44,399 bases of DNA from Haplomitrium mnioides (Eukaryota > Marchantiophyta > Haplomitriopsida > Calobryales). The stretch lies in assembly GCA_049999725.1 (NCBI GenBank), contig JBNGIS010008514.1:1-44399 (forward strand), read 5' to 3'. Of this stretch, positions 8,190-20,574 are shown piece after piece (position 1 is the stretch's first letter; each line of letters opens with the position of its first letter). The translations under genes were made by a program, and so were the position numbers. Under the pieces are notes generated by a model. The model saw only the letters and a list, made by a program, of their open reading frames with translations, made no database searches and was not told the origin of the DNA.

Positions 8190-11100
8190 GCCCAAATAAT
8201 TCATCGAGGGGGAAAGAGTTGCATGTCTTTTTTGTGTGGATCAAGCCTATCTTAGACTTGAATAAGATGGGAGGGAAATTTGTACCGACCTCAATGATTG
8301 ATGATATTTTGAAGGAGTTTGCACATGTGTTTTCTAATTGATTTGCCAAAAGAGTTACCAGATCACAGAATACCCTTTCTAGTTGAGTTGATACTAAGAA
8401 ATACTCCTTATAATTGGCCTATATATACCGGTTATCACACAAGAGTTGGAAGAGCTTTGCAACACTTTGATAGATCTTCTTGAGAAGGATTTCATTCAGC
8501 ATAGTACTTTGTCTTGGAGAGCACCAATATTATTTGTACCAAAGAAAAATGGTGGATTTTGTTTTCTACACATATTATCGCAATTCGAACAAGCAAACAA
8601 TAAAGAATACTTATACTTTACCATGTATTGATGATTTGTTGGATCATATTAGTGATGCACAATTTTTTTCTAAGTTGGATCTTTAAAGTCCTATTGGCAA
8701 ATTCCTATCAAGCCAAGTGATGTGTCAAGATAGCTTTTTGCACAAGGTATGGATATTTAAGTAGAGGGTCCTTATATTTGTTGTCACTAATGCTCTTACT
8801 ATATTTATGGATCAAATCTATTGAACTTTTGATGGGTTCTTGGATAATTCTGCTTTGGTATTCTTGGATGACATTCTTATTTCTAGTAAAATTGAAGCAA
8901 AACATTGTGATCATTTGAAAAAAGTATTGCAAAGGTTGTGCAATTGGAAGTTTTATTGCAAGTGATCCAAGTGAAAATTTTGGAAACAAGAGATTGCTTA
9001 CCTAAGACATAAGGTGTTTATCAATAGTTTCAACATGGAAGAAGAGAAAATTAAAGCTATCACAGAGTAGCCAACACTAAAGAAGACAAAGGACATTAAA
9101 GCATTCAATGGATTGGAGCCTCTATCGACAATTCATCCATTATTATGCGCATGTTGCTACACCACTTATAGAGCTTCTAAGCAATGAGGTCAAGTTGCAA
9201 CAGACCGCAAAAGAAAAAGCAATATTTCAATACTTCAAGGATGCAATCTCTTCTTGTCCTATTCTACAATTATATGATCCAAAGACATGTTGTATAGTTG
9301 ATTTTGATGCTTCTAATTTTGCTACTAGAGTAGTTTTACAACATGAGTTTAAGGATAGACTTCATCTAATTACCTTCATGTCACGTCGATGAAATGTAGT
9401 GAAGAGAAATTACTGTGCAAGGGATTGAGAGAAATTGGCAATGGTTTATGCTACCAAGGTGTAGAGACACTATCATTTGGGATGACCTATACCTATATAC
9501 ACAAATCACAAACCATTGTTGCAAGCGATTCATTTGGAAAATATAACAAGTCGTCATCATCGATAAGAAGATCAATCGTGTTGATGTGATACCAAGCTAG
9601 AGTACAAGTCTAGAAGGTTCCACACCATTCTTGATGCATTGTCATGAAGGTCAAATCATTGAGTGAATACAATAGAGGTGGTTAACATTACCATATTACA
9701 TCTTGATGAAGCAACTAGTAGAAGTTATCATCAAAAACTAAAAGAAGATGTTTTTTTAGTCTTGTTTGGGCACGATTAGCCGTCAAAGATAATGAGTATC
9801 ATTTTTTTTCCATTCAAGATGCATTCTCTATCAAGACCATCAAATATATGTTCCACAAGATGATAGGCTTTGAATGGCTCGTTTACAAGAAGCGCATGAC
9901 ATTCTCATCTCATGACATCTTAGAGTAGATAAAACTACAAAGTTGCCTTAATGCACTTAGCGGTAGCCCAACTTGGCTCAAGATGTTTGTGGTACTAATC
10001 ATTTCTATGAAAGTTGTTAGCGAAACAAAGCTTCAAATTAAAAACCATCAAGACTTCTTCAGTCACTACCAATTCCTATTACTTGTTGAGAACATGTAAG
10101 TTTGGATTTTGTCACTTCACTTCCAATTACGCCTTGTTGGTATACTGCCATTGTAGTATTTGTAGACAAGCTGAGCAAGCAAAGTCATTTAGCACATATA
10201 ATAGATACAATGGATGCTCCACAATTGGCAAGACATTACTTTGATATTGCTTATGTTATCATACAATGCCCAAGGTGTTAATATGTGATAAGAATCCGTG
10301 TTCACTAGAAAGTTTTAGCGAATGTTGTTCAAGATTTTGAGAACCAAACTCACTATATTTATTGCTTATCATTCTCAAACAAATGGACAAACAGAGTGCA
10401 CTAATCGTATTGTGGAGGATATGCTTTGCACATTCATCAATGTTCATCACATCGATTGAGATAACTTCGTATCGGCTAAAAAGTTCACTTACAACAACTT
10501 CAAACAAGCAAGTATTGGGTTTTCTCCTTTCTTTCTTAATTTAAATCAATATCCTTTTGTTCTTGATGGTTTTCTTTGTTCTTCTTCTTCAAATGTTCCA
10601 AGCATTTCTACCTTTTTGTCTCATTTATCTTCTTCTTTGCAAGATGCTTGCAACCATCTTACTGTTGCTCAAAATTGGAAAAAAATATATGTCAATAGAA
10701 CGTCATTGTGATTTCTCTTATGTTTTAGGTGACTAAATTATGTTAACTACTCACAATCTCCTTTTTTTTTAGATATTCAAGTCAGTAAGTTATCTCTTGC
10801 TTGGATTGGTCATTTCTCTATTTCTCAAGTTATTTCTCTCGTTGCTTATAAACTTGATCCTCCTCTTCATATGAAGATTCATTGTGTATTCCATGTCTAT
10901 GAACTTAAGCTTTTTGTCTCTAGTCCATCTTCTTTTCCAAATCGTGTTCAGCTTCCTCCTCTAGCCATTGTTCTTGATGATCATGAAGAATATGAAGTGG
11001 CTTACATTTTAGTGAAAAGAGTTATCAAGCGATGGCGACATCCACAAGTTCAATAAAAGGTTTTGTAGAAAAGCTATTTGCTTCATGATGCTGCTTGGGA

Positions 11101-11195
11101 ATCTTATTCAAACCTTGAGAATGCTTAAGAGGCTATTCAATTATTTGAAAGTTGCGGCATTGACAAGAATGTCATCGGTAAGAAGGTAAGGATTA
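8190..11195 (+). pseudogene. Ty3/gypsy chromovirus pol, family 1, 3' half (decayed)
   Basis: Homologous in detail to the minus-strand element at 32825-37527 and broken by many stops and shifts. Recognisable in order: KELHVF...WIKPILDLNKMG linker (about 8212); RT pieces including [10 protein letters not shown]-like and FSKLDL (8600-8690); the RT active site as VFLDDILISSK (8858-8890); RNase H start VDFDASNF (about 9297); integrase core with FVDKLSKQSHLA (about 10150-10200), HSQTNGQTECTN-like words (10370-10400) and SYNNFKQASIGFSPFF (10490-10540); C-terminal chromodomain remnant (about 10980-11150) containing HDAAWES and NLENA. The 5' half is missing. It joins unassigned sequence near 8190. Confidence 0.85.
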
Positions 11196-11550
11196 TGTAA
11201 TAGTACATTCATGATGTTGTGTTATTTATACGAAAATAGAAATGAGTGAAGGAGTGGTAGAAGGTGACTTTTAGAAGTGAAATCATTTTAAGGTTACTTT
11301 CTTTTGAAGTTACTTTAAGTGAAGTGGTATAAGGTTACTTTTAGGGTTGAAGTGAGATAAGATTACTTACCTTCAAAGTTTCTTTTAAAGAAGCAAGATA
11401 TGCTCATTTTTAAGGATGAAATTAGAATTTACTTGTAAGTAAAGGAAGAGAGATGACACCTTCTTCTCTTATATCAATAGAAGGGCCTCATAGCCCTACT
11501 CCTCATTCTAGAGTTCTCTCAAGTTGGTCTTAAGTTTGAGTTCTCTTATA
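11196..11550 (+). repeat. 3' LTR of Ty3 family 1 copy
   Basis: Begins TGTAATAGTACATTC after a purine-rich stretch and ends GAGTTCTCTTATA. It matches the LTRs at 32825-33217 and 37193-37527 read from the other strand. It includes an AAGGTTACTTTTAGGGTTGAAGT-like duplicated segment around 11270-11360 and a TATA-like TCTTATATCAATAGAAGGG near 11478. Confidence 0.7.
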
Positions 11551-13765
11551 GAAAAGGACAAGTATCAGACCAAAAATTGAAGATTGATTGATACTATAGA
11601 TTATTGACAAGGCTAAAGAGAAGTTGGAGCACAATTGCAATGATGTTTGTGAGGCAATATGATAAAAGTGAAAATAAGATTTCAACAAAAACTATGAATG
11701 TTGAGTTAGACGAGTTAGTATGCTTGAAGAAATATGAAGATGGAATGAGAAGGCATAAGAAGATCAAGTGGAGAAAAGATGCGCTATTAAGAATCAGCTT
11801 GAAAGAATTTTAAAGTGTCCTAAAGCAAGCTATCTATAAGCTTGATTAGTGTTTTTGGTTGTTGTAATGTGATTTTGTGTTGTAATGTTTAGTTGCGTTG
11901 TTCGAACTGATATTGGTTATCCTTCTTTATATGAGCATGTCATTTTGCAATTTTAGTTTCAGTGTTTTGTGTTCTTAGATTTAACTATCTATTGTGTATG
12001 TCTAATAGAGGTTCAGAAAAAGGAGACTATAGATCAAGAAAAAGGAGCCTACCTCTCAATTGTTGTATATTTTTATTGTAATCATTTGTGTATATGTCTT
12101 GTGTTAGTAATCAAAGGGAAGAAATGAAGGGACTACGTTAGAAAGAGAAGTCTATCTTGCTTGTTGTGATTTGTTGTTCTGAGATCCGCTATTATCATTG
12201 TGTTTGGTTTCTATCATTACTCCAATATAAGTTAAACCAATATAAAGATCAGAGTTTGAGTATTAGTTACATCTTGAAACTAGAGAGGTAGGAATTTACT
12301 CTGCTTGTTCAAGAGCACGATTGATGGTGGTTATATTTCTCATCTCAGAGATTTGGCTGAAGTTTATTGATCATCTATAACTTGTTAAGATCTGGATCTC
12401 TCTAGTTTGCACCTCCTTAATTGTCTGAATGAGTAGATTTTTCATCTCTTGTGTTGTCATATCTTCAATGGATCTATTATAGTACATAGTTCTACTCGTA
12501 GTAAACCCCAATAGTTTCAGACGTAAGTAGCTAGATATCCCATCCTTGCAAGGAAATCAAGATTCCATCCAAGTAGTGAGAACATAATTCCCTAGTTAGC
12601 ATCCCATTTGATTTATAATTCAGTTCCCAAAGAAGTCGGAGCATGTAGCTTGTTAGTTTTGGTTAGTCGCTAGAGTATCGGTTCATTTCTTGATTCCTAG
12701 TATCGAACATATACTAGCACATCCAAAGTTTAAATTCTCACTCCTCTATCGGATATAATTTAGTTATCATCCCTTTTATGTCAAAAGGTTTTTCACATAA
12801 CCCTTAGGATATATATCTCTTAACGAGTCTAAGTGACCTCCTAAAGTCCCGATTTCAAATGATGTTATGATGTACATCGGCACTTGTCACTCATTGGCCA
12901 GATCCATTAGCTACCAATCTAAAATATTAACCATACATTCTTCCCTTGTAATTGGTATGTTCTCGTTGTCCAATGTTGTCTTCAATGTGGAAGTTGGACT
13001 ATCATGACAAGACAGTTCGTATTACTGATATAAGACATAAAAACAAGGATCCCGATAGCTAGTAAGCGGAAACCTAGATTTCTAGAATCCTAACCTTGAG
13101 AGTAGACAATAGAAACCCTCAAAATAAGAACTATTGTTGGTTCCAAACATATCTGATACTCTCGAAGTTGACTTCCCATAAGCTTAGTTGATAGAATTAC
13201 TATTAAGACTTCTTAGATCGGTCAGGACCTTTTACCCAAGATTTCCTTCTTTTGGACTAGCAGATTAAAGTTGCTCAATGTTGTTTTCAACAAGGTAGCT
13301 TGATCATTGTGCCTGATAAGCACATGACATATCGTATTGAATAGTTAGATCCAAAGTTTTACTAGATACCCCTCATGAACAACATCATTTCATGCTCGTA
13401 CGATAACCTGAATAGTCCGACCTGGTGTACTCTTAGATTCCATCCCAAATATTAGCATTTTTTGCTCAACTGATAGTCAAAATAGTTAGACCCAAAGTTC
13501 CCTTGGATTTTATTTCTGATCCTTAGTATTTTTTGATTGTCTGGTAGTCCAAAAAATGAGACCCGAAGTTTCTTTAGCCTTGTAGTTGAAAAGCTTTTAC
13601 TATAAGAACTATTATTGGCCCATATCACCCTCTACATGATTTTAAAACACAGAATTTTAGCCAAGTATATGTAGTTCCTACCATCTAATAAGTTGCATGG
13701 AGACTGAGATGAGTAATATAACCATCAACCAACAACCAAAGAGCCAAACCAAAGAGCCAAACCAA
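11551..13765. other. no recognised gene; degenerate repetitive sequence
   Basis: AT-rich sequence without a convincing reading frame. A short open frame at 11604-11813 is lysine-rich and has no domain I know. Parts share short words with 37780-37910 and 39290-39400, notably TTTTCAACAAGGTAGCTTGA at 13276, so this may be leader or LTR sequence of an unidentified retroelement. Confidence 0.4.
13341..13590. repeat. tandem repeat, 70-71 bp period, about four units
   Basis: AATAGTTAGACCCAAAGTT-like words recur with the CCAAAG/CCTGG/CCGAAG position at 13351, 13421, 13492 and 13563, spacing 70, 71 and 71. Units share a GATTCCATCCCAAATATTAG-like middle and a TTTTTTGCTCAACTGATAGTC-like tail. Strongly diverged. 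Confidence 0.6.
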
Positions 13766-13888
13766 ATTGCTTGGCTTTGGCTTGCACTCTTGGCTTTCGC
13801 TTGCTTATAAGCCTTGAGTTGCATAACTCTATTAGAGTTATCTTCAAGTTGTAGCTCATTTGAAAGTTGGTCTTTGAGTTCTTTTACA
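13766..13888 (+). repeat. truncated 5' LTR of a Ty3 family 1 copy
   Basis: The segment TTGCTTGG...CTTGCACTCTTGG...TTTGAGTTCTTTTACA matches the last third of the family 1 LTR and ends directly before a primer-binding site. The 5' part of the LTR is absent. The join at about 13766 follows a short CCAAAGAGCCAAA duplication at 13736-13765. Confidence 0.75.
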
Positions 13889-13889
13889 T

Positions 13890-13901
13890 TGGTATCAGAG
13901 C
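13890..13901 (+). promoter_or_regulatory. primer-binding site, initiator Met tRNA
   Basis: TGGTATCAGAGC, the standard plant retrotransposon site complementary to the 3' end of initiator tRNA-Met, one base after the LTR end. Confidence 0.85.
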
Positions 13902-13928
13902 CACGATTCTTTGTTGTAGAGAGTTACA

Positions 13929-15897
13929 TGGAGAATCAAGAAGTGATGATTCAAGCAATGCAACAACAAATTGAACATCTTTCTTGCCTTTTGTAAGTTG
14001 AATTAAAAGTGGAAAAAATAGCACACTTCAAAAAGAAGAAAATCATGTGCGGTTTTCCAAACCAAAAGCATATGATGAGAAGACGGTTCATGTGGCATTT
14101 GAGAATTTCTTGTTCGATTGCGAGCAATATTTTGAGGCTACAAACAAAAGAGAAGATGGTCAAAGAATTCTATTTGCTGCAAGTCAATTGGAAGGAGTTG
14201 CAAGAACTTGGTGGAGATATCAAATAAAGTAAGCTCAACGTGGATTTGTTGCTCTAGTTGCTTGTTAACAAGAGTTCAAAGAAGTAGTGAATCTAAGATT
14301 CAGGGTTTTGAATCCTCAAAAGGTGGCAAGAGATTGATTGGTAGAATTGAAGCAATTGAGTACATTCAATTTGAGGAGCTATGTCACACAGTTTCAAAAT
14401 AGCATTATGAAATTTTCTAATATGTGCAAACGAGAAGCTTTACATCGCTTTGTTTGAGGATTGAAGCCTTGCACTAGAATAGAAGTAACAATGAGAGAGC
14501 CCTTTCAACTAGAAAAAGAAATGCACACGGCTGAACAACACGACTCACTACTAGTGACTACCAAAGCTAGGCTACATTCACAACAAGCTTTACAAAAATT
14601 TTGTGTGCCACCAATGAAGCTATACGTATGGAGATTGATACGGCGCAAAGAGTGGCACTCACCAACATAGAGCATGAGCACCTATGCCAAAATGAAGGAT
14701 GTTTTTATTGTCGACAACTTGGTCATAAGATTGCAAATTCCCATCATTTCCAAGGTTGACTATACCCTCTTGTTTAAGCAAAAATTGTTGAAGATGAAAA
14801 CTAGAGAAACAACATACCTCAGTAAAATTAGTCAAGCGGTTTATTGAGAGTTTGATTAGTTCTAATGGAACTAAAAGCTTGACAAGAAATTGAAGTATCT
14901 TGTTTCATCTATGTGGTATGGTTGATGAGCATTTGTGTAGAATGTTGGTAGACTATAGAAGCTTTGAAATTTTTATATCACTACGTTTTGCAAAGAAAAT
15001 CAAAGCTAAAACTTTGCCTATCAAGGGAAGTTTTGTGAGTATCGTCGATGGCAAAAAAAATGAGATGTTCCATTTGCACAAGCTATTTCTTCTACGAAAC
15101 AACAAAGAGTATAAGGAGTCCATAAATTTTATTATTGCACCATTATAATATTAGATTATTTTAGACTTGCCTTGATTTGAAGATTGATCCACTCAAGTTG
15201 ATTGGGCAAAATGACAAATTCAAGCTACTTTACAAGAGAAAAAAAAAATCTTTTGAATCATACGACAATATTGGTAGGAAGGACCAAATCAATTTAGCAT
15301 GATGTTTCAATAGAGAAAGAGTTGCATGTCTTTGGTGAGTGGATCAAGCCTCTCTTGAACTTGAATAAGAAGGGAGGAAAATTTATATTGACCTCAATAA
15401 TTGATGATATTTTGAAGGAGTTTGCACATTTGTTTTGAGATGATTTTCCAAAAGAGTTACTAGATTATTGAGGAATTCCCTTTCCAATTGAGTTGATACT
15501 AGGAAATACTCCTTATAATTAGCCTATATACCGGTTATTGCTACAAAAGTTGGAAGAGCTTTGCAAGGCCTTAATGAATCTTCTTGAGAAGGATTTCATT
15601 CAGAAAAGTGCTTTGCCTTGGGGAGCATTGGTATTCTTTGTATCAAAAAAAGTTGGTGGATTTTGTCTTTGTACAGACTCTTGCAGTTCAAATAAGCAAA
15701 CAATAAAGAATAATTATCCTTTATCGTGTATTGATGACTTGTTGGAAAATTTGAGTTGTGTGCAATTTTTTTCCAAGCTCTATCTTCGAAGTGGATATTG
15801 ACAAACTCTTATCAAGCCAAGTAATGTGCCAAAGACAGCTTTTTGAATGAGGTATGGGCATTTTGAGTAGAAGGTTCCTATATTTGGTCTCACTAAT
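13929..15897 (+). pseudogene. Ty3 family 1 gag-protease-RT, truncated by element A
   Basis: Gag starts near MENQEVMIQAMQQQIEHL (13929) and continues with DCEQYFEATNKRED and ARTWWRYQIK (14120-14230). A gag knuckle reads CFYCRQLGHKIANS (14700-14741), so the last Cys of CCHC is Ser. The protease region at 14900-15148 reads CRMLVDYRSFEIFIS, where the DSG/DTG triad is lost. RT follows with FQKSALPWGA, CLCTDS and IDDLLENLS and breaks off at FGLTN (about 15893), exactly at the terminus of element A. Several stops and shifts. The continuation of this family, from RNase H, appears at 22310-23110. Confidence 0.85.
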
Positions 15898-15960
15898 AAC
15901 AACCACTACTTTGAACCAAGAACTGCTATTGAGTTCCTATTTCATTTAGTAATTGCAAAT
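15898..15960. repeat. terminal inverted repeat, left end of element A
   Basis: Starts AACAACCACTACTTTGAACC and contains a second ACTGCTATT-like copy of the CCGCTACT word 20 bp further in. It pairs with the reverse complement of 23429-23490 over about 60 bp with scattered mismatches. Confidence 0.75.
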
Positions 15961-16229
15961 GTTAATTTTTGAAATTTAGTACAAAAAAACATCTATGTTA
16001 TGTTTGTAAATTTGTTTTGCAAAAAAATATTGTCAAATAAATTTAAATTGCTTGTTTTACATGAAGATTGCATTTAAAAAAAATTTGTATCGTAAAAGTT
16101 TCAAGAAAAAAGCATTTTGTATTCTTGAAATATTTCTCTAAAACATCACACAAGTGTGAATACACTAAATTCACCAAAAATTGAACTAAACATATACGTT
16201 TTTGAAAAACATATTCAATCAAACATAGA

Positions 16230-16560
16230 TGTATAGGCGCATATGGACTCTGAATCAAAGCACTAAAGCTTATATACGAATGGACTCTGAATTAGAACCC
16301 TAAAGCCTATATGTTTAGGGTTTTTGAAACTCATGTAGACATGGACTTCAAATGAGAACTCTAAAGTCTATGCATGCATGGGCTGTTATAGCTCTTATAC
16401 GTATAGACTTTGAGTTGGATTGTTAGCTAGAAGTCTATACGTACATGGACAACTTAGTTCTATGCTTGTAGGGACTACTAAAGCCTATGCGCGCATGCAT
16501 TGTTGAAGCTCATAGGTGCATGGACTATTGAAGATCATGTGTGCATGGGCTAGTAGCTCA
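16230..16560. repeat. left subterminal repeats of element A
   Basis: Six or more irregular copies of TATGCNNGCATGGACTTTGA-like words (about 16298, 16367, 16418, 16475, 16489, 16536), some with the palindromic core GCGCGC or GCATGC, spaced about 35-70 bp. Confidence 0.65.
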
Positions 16561-17339
16561 CTAGTGAACTACTTTGGTCATTGTCATTTGGATTTAAAAG
16601 AGTCAAGTTTGTAGAGAGTAGGAGACATGCACAGTTCTCAATGTGATGAGAAATATGCATGAAGGTCAGCTGTCCACAACAACAACTGAATCAATGTCTC
16701 ACTACAAAACAAAAAACTTTGGTCATTTCATTAACAAATTTGTGGGTGAGTGTTCACCACCCACTGATGAATTGAAACTCTTGGCTGGAAAGCTTGGAAA
16801 GAATCCAAGTGGCTGAATTTACTTGCATTCATCTAGAAGACCTTTTGTATTAACTCTCCACATATCATGCAAGGGGATGTACAAATTGTATCTGCCATAA
16901 AGCCCATAAATCATAGTTACAATTTCAGCAACATTTGTACAACCAAGTAGCATGGTCCAGCAAATCAAACAAGAAATTCCACATTGAGAATAAATGTCTC
17001 TTTAGACATACTTTTTCCAATTTCCATAAATTAAACAAAGACAATGATGCAACACAAAACATGACTTTCTTACTTAAAGAAGTCTTATGCAAGTCAAATC
17101 ATCCTAGTTGGCAATGTTTACTTAAATGAGAGATGTTGATTATGGAAATAATTTTCATTCAAATGGATTTTAAGAGCTTCCCTCATTACACAACTTCAAT
17201 ATGGCAGTATGATGCACCTCTCCTCTCTTCTCAATAGAAACTTTGACAAAATCTAGAGAGAGTCCTAATTGAAGACTATTGTTTGGGATATCTACTCAAA
17301 GAAATAGAAATCTATTATAGTAATTTGCGTTGTGCAATT

Positions 17340-17765
17340 GGCGAAGCCAATAGCCTCTCATCTTCCTCTGCATAGAGCTTTCTCAACATCCGTCACTTCT
17401 TCTAGATGGTGTTCTTTACGTTTCACATGAATGGGGTACATGGGGCTGAAATATATGTAGTGGCCTAAAAAACCAAATACATGTTGTTGAATGAAGGCCT
17501 CCTCACAATTTTCTTCACTCTTCAATACTTGGCCACCCAATCGTTGGACGTTTGCCTCAATGTTGTTAAAATGGGGTCACCATGGCAACCTGTACACTTC
17601 ACCACTTCCTCCTGTAGCAAAGATGGTTTTGGTGAATGTGCGCAAACTCTTTTTTTGCTCAAGGTGAGAACATTCACCGTCATTGTTGCACCAACTGCCA
17701 AAATTTGTCAGGAGTCTATAAACCAAAATGCATGTGCAACAAAATCTCTACCTGCACAAAGACGA
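17340..17765 (-). pseudogene. unrecognised coding block in element A
   Basis: On the minus strand an acceptor-like TTTGTGCAG (about 17757-17765) precedes a frame with one stop reading FVAHAFWFIDS, then AVGATMTVNVLTLSKKRV, EEVVKCTGCHGD and RQTSNDWVAKY. A second overlapping frame (17358-17540) reads RLGGQVLKSEENCEEAF, then GFLGHYIYFSPMYPIHV. The CTGC pair could belong to a zinc-binding site, but no family is recognised. The composition and splice-like border favour a decayed gene on the same strand, relative to the left end, as the methyltransferase gene in E3. It could also be a chance frame. Confidence 0.3.
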
Positions 17766-18180
17766 ATATGTATTTCAAGGTGACTAATAGAGGTAATCTA
17801 TATTGATCAATTGACATAACAACTGACTTAAAGAAAACCAACATAGAAAGAAAAATTGCAAGAAAAAAGAACAACCTTCTATCAGCTGAAGTTTGAGAGC
17901 ATACAAGACGAAAGAAAAAAAATTTAGAGTTACAACACCAAAATCGACCCTAAGTGAGATATGTACAAAATGAAAAATCTAAATGCAAAAAATAAGCGCA
18001 AATGTAGGATTGAGCTCACAAAGTATGCTATTGGCAATGGGCACCTAAACATGTGGCAAAGGTTTTGCTATTGGCAAACACCTAAACAGACTGCAACTTA
18101 AGCTTGAGGTTGAAATGTTAAGAATCAAAACCAGCTTCATACTCTGTTTGATCACTACATTCTAAGGTTGTGTTGCGATT

Positions 18181-18282
18181 AGCGCAGGGCATAGGGGAGA
18201 ACCCTGCGCTGTTCTTTTAAACTTATGATAGGTGCTGCTGCTTGGAACAGAGCAAGGCAAAAGGGAGGAGCCCTGCTCTATT
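18181..18282. repeat. two tandem hairpin-forming units
   Basis: AGCGCAGGG (18181-18189) pairs perfectly with CCCTGCGCT (18202-18210). About 68 bp later, AGAGCAAGGC pairs with GCCCTGCTCT with one mismatch (18249-18281). Both loops contain a GGGAGRA word and both are followed by GTTCTTTTAAAC/ATTCTGTAAAC. This is a duplicated stem-loop of unknown role. Confidence 0.6.
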
Positions 18283-18426
18283 CTGTAAACTAACTGACAT
18301 ACATACATAAATGAACATATGTAAAACAGCATACATGAAACACACAACATGTGAGAGAAGGCTGAAATACAAATAACAAGACTGAGGGCTGAATAGTAAT
18401 ACATATAACTTCATAATTCTGGTGTC

Positions 18427-18436
18427 NNNNNNNNNN
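18427..18436. other. assembly gap (10 N)
   Basis: Ten N inside element A. Confidence 0.95.
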
Positions 18437-20260
18437 ACTTGCTGCTTGTCATATTTTTCTTTCCTTGGCACGCTCCAAACACTAACAGGTTGTCAAGTCA
18501 TCCTTTATTGTTAGTGACTGATCCCGCCATCGCCCGCTGCAAAATCATTTGCAAATGCTCTTTTCCCCTCCCCTCGACGCTCCTTCTACTCTCCCCTTCT
18601 AAGAGCCATGTAACCAGACCCCATGCGCGCATAGGCTTTAGGATAAACTAGAAAACTATGTGCGCATTGGGTTTGGAATCAGGTCTTTGAGAGCTCTTAT
18701 GCATATGCCATGTGTCTATGTGCATTCCATGAACTGCACAGAAGCTCTGAAACTCAAAGAATGCTAACACAAAGTGAGAAAAAAGCTCACAAAGGAATTG
18801 AAATGCTATGTTGCTTGAAGGCAACAGCTCAATAAAGACAAAAATTGCCTGCACTCTGCAAAAAATGAAAACCCATTGATATGCTCGAAGCTGAATGAAG
18901 TTGATAGATGCTTGCTGCTAAATATAAAAGAAAATGTTGAAGCGAATTGAAACAAAAAACAGAATCTAAATGAAACAACTCCAGCTTCATCAACTCCAAG
19001 AATGCTCAAACAAAGGTGGCTCACTGCACCATGTCATGTTGCATGTAGTTTCATAGTTTTCACAAGAGAGATTGCACAAGGCCTATATCTCAGCCTGCTT
19101 TGCTTGCTCCAGAAAGAGTTTGTTCAAGTATATCAACAACCACTAACATTGTACCTGGATGTACCAAAATCTAACGCCCAAATACGCTCAATAAGAAATT
19201 TAGAGATGAGGACTGCATCTACAAAGCTACTCCCAAACCATGCCTGCGTCTTGCAAAAACAAAAGGAAGAAGTTGATGAAGGTCAGCAAGTCGAAGAAGA
19301 ATGGAATAGGGGAAAAAGCTGTAGAAAATAAAAGCTTGATCAACGCTCACACAAATGTGAGTCAAACAGGCTTGAAAAACCTACAAGGGAAGAAGGCAAG
19401 CACAAAACGAGGAAGAATCTCATAAAGAATTTGAAACAATGTGCCTGAAAAAACGATGAAATTATGTCCCTCCACTTTGCAAAAACAAAAGCCAGATGGT
19501 CCACGATGAAGTCGAAGAATGCTGGTAAGTACGATCAAAGCTGCAGATAGCAAGTAATACAAGAAGAAATCATCAATAATGAGCAATGCAAAGAAAGAGA
19601 GAACACAAAAAGTGGCAATAAAGAGCGCAAGAACTCAAGCAGAAGATGTTATTCTAAAGGGTTTCTACCAATTGAAAAAATATTTGGTGAAATATGGATC
19701 TCTACACAATTTGTTTTCAGCTGCAAGCTTCCTTGCTGCTGCCAAATCCAGCCATTGGCCTCACAATTGTTTGCACCCTTCCCCTACACAAAGCACTAGG
19801 TTTCAAAACCCAATGCGTACATAGGCTTCTATTTTTTCCACCCGACTATGTCTGTATGGGGTCTAAGTTAGGTTTTCGAGAGCCCATGCACGCATGGGCT
19901 CTCCAAAGACCTCCGTGAAGTCCTCTACATAGCAGCACATGAATTTGGCAAGAAATCTATGTAGGTGTGTTTATTTTGTTGTTGTTGTTGTTGTGTTGCG
20001 TTCAATCTCAATGGGAGCAAGCGATTCTTTAGGCTTGTTTTTTAAGATTTTTTGATGAGAAAACATCAAAGAGAGTGTTTCCTTTGTGAAGTGTTCTCTT
20101 CACATGAGCAGATGGATTCGGCAGTTGCTCACATGGATGGATTTGGCATTTGATCATGATGTGAGCAACGATTCTTTAGGTTTCTTCTTTAGATTTTTTA
20201 TGAGAAAATATCAAAGAGAATGTTTTAGTTGAAGACATCTTGCTTGGGATTTGGAGTTAG
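18437..20260. other. interior of element A, repetitive, no recognised gene
   Basis: Contains GCGCGCAT-type words at about 18624, 18660, 19815 and 19885, several diverged copies of a GCAAAAACAAAAG...GAAGTTGAAGAATG segment (about 18850, 19250, 19480), and a short TTG microsatellite at 19977-19994. Short open frames here (19002-19331, 19579-19824) have no domain I recognise. Confidence 0.4.
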
Positions 20261-20535
20261 TCTTCAAGAGCCTCTACTTGCAAGGGCTTTCTAAAGTTGT
20301 GAGTGCAGAAATTCTTCAAGAAATCATCGTGAGTGCAAAAATTCTTCAAGAAATCATCGTGAGTGCAAAAATTCTTCAAGAAATCCTCGTGAGTGCAAAA
20401 ATTATTCAAGAAATCTACACTAATGCCTAGATTTCTATTGGTTGTTTTGTTGCATTTGTGTAAGATAAGAGCACAAATTCTTCTAGTTTCTTCTATGAAT
20501 TTTTTATGAGAATGTAAGAAAGAGTATTTCTCTAA
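20018..20535. repeat. three diverged copies of a roughly 60-bp unit
   Basis: GATTCTTTAGG followed by TTAGATTTTTTATGAGAAAA and CAAAGAGAGTGTTTC recurs at about 20023 and 20170, and more weakly at 20475. Confidence 0.55.
20299..20416. repeat. 30-bp tandem repeat, four units
   Basis: GTGAGTGCAAAAATTCTTCA followed by AGAAATCATC starts at 20299, 20329, 20359 and 20389, nearly identical. The minus strand reads it as a repeated decapeptide containing FLKNFCTH. Coding is doubtful. Confidence 0.85.
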
Positions 20536-20574
20536 AAGACTTCCAATCAACAATTTAACTCAAGAGTTCAATGG

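Noticed and set aside
19977-19994. TTG microsatellite as a notable feature
   Set aside because: Short and common in plant DNA.
20299-20416. CRISPR-like array
   Set aside because: The four 30-bp units are directly adjacent with no unique spacers. It is a simple tandem repeat.
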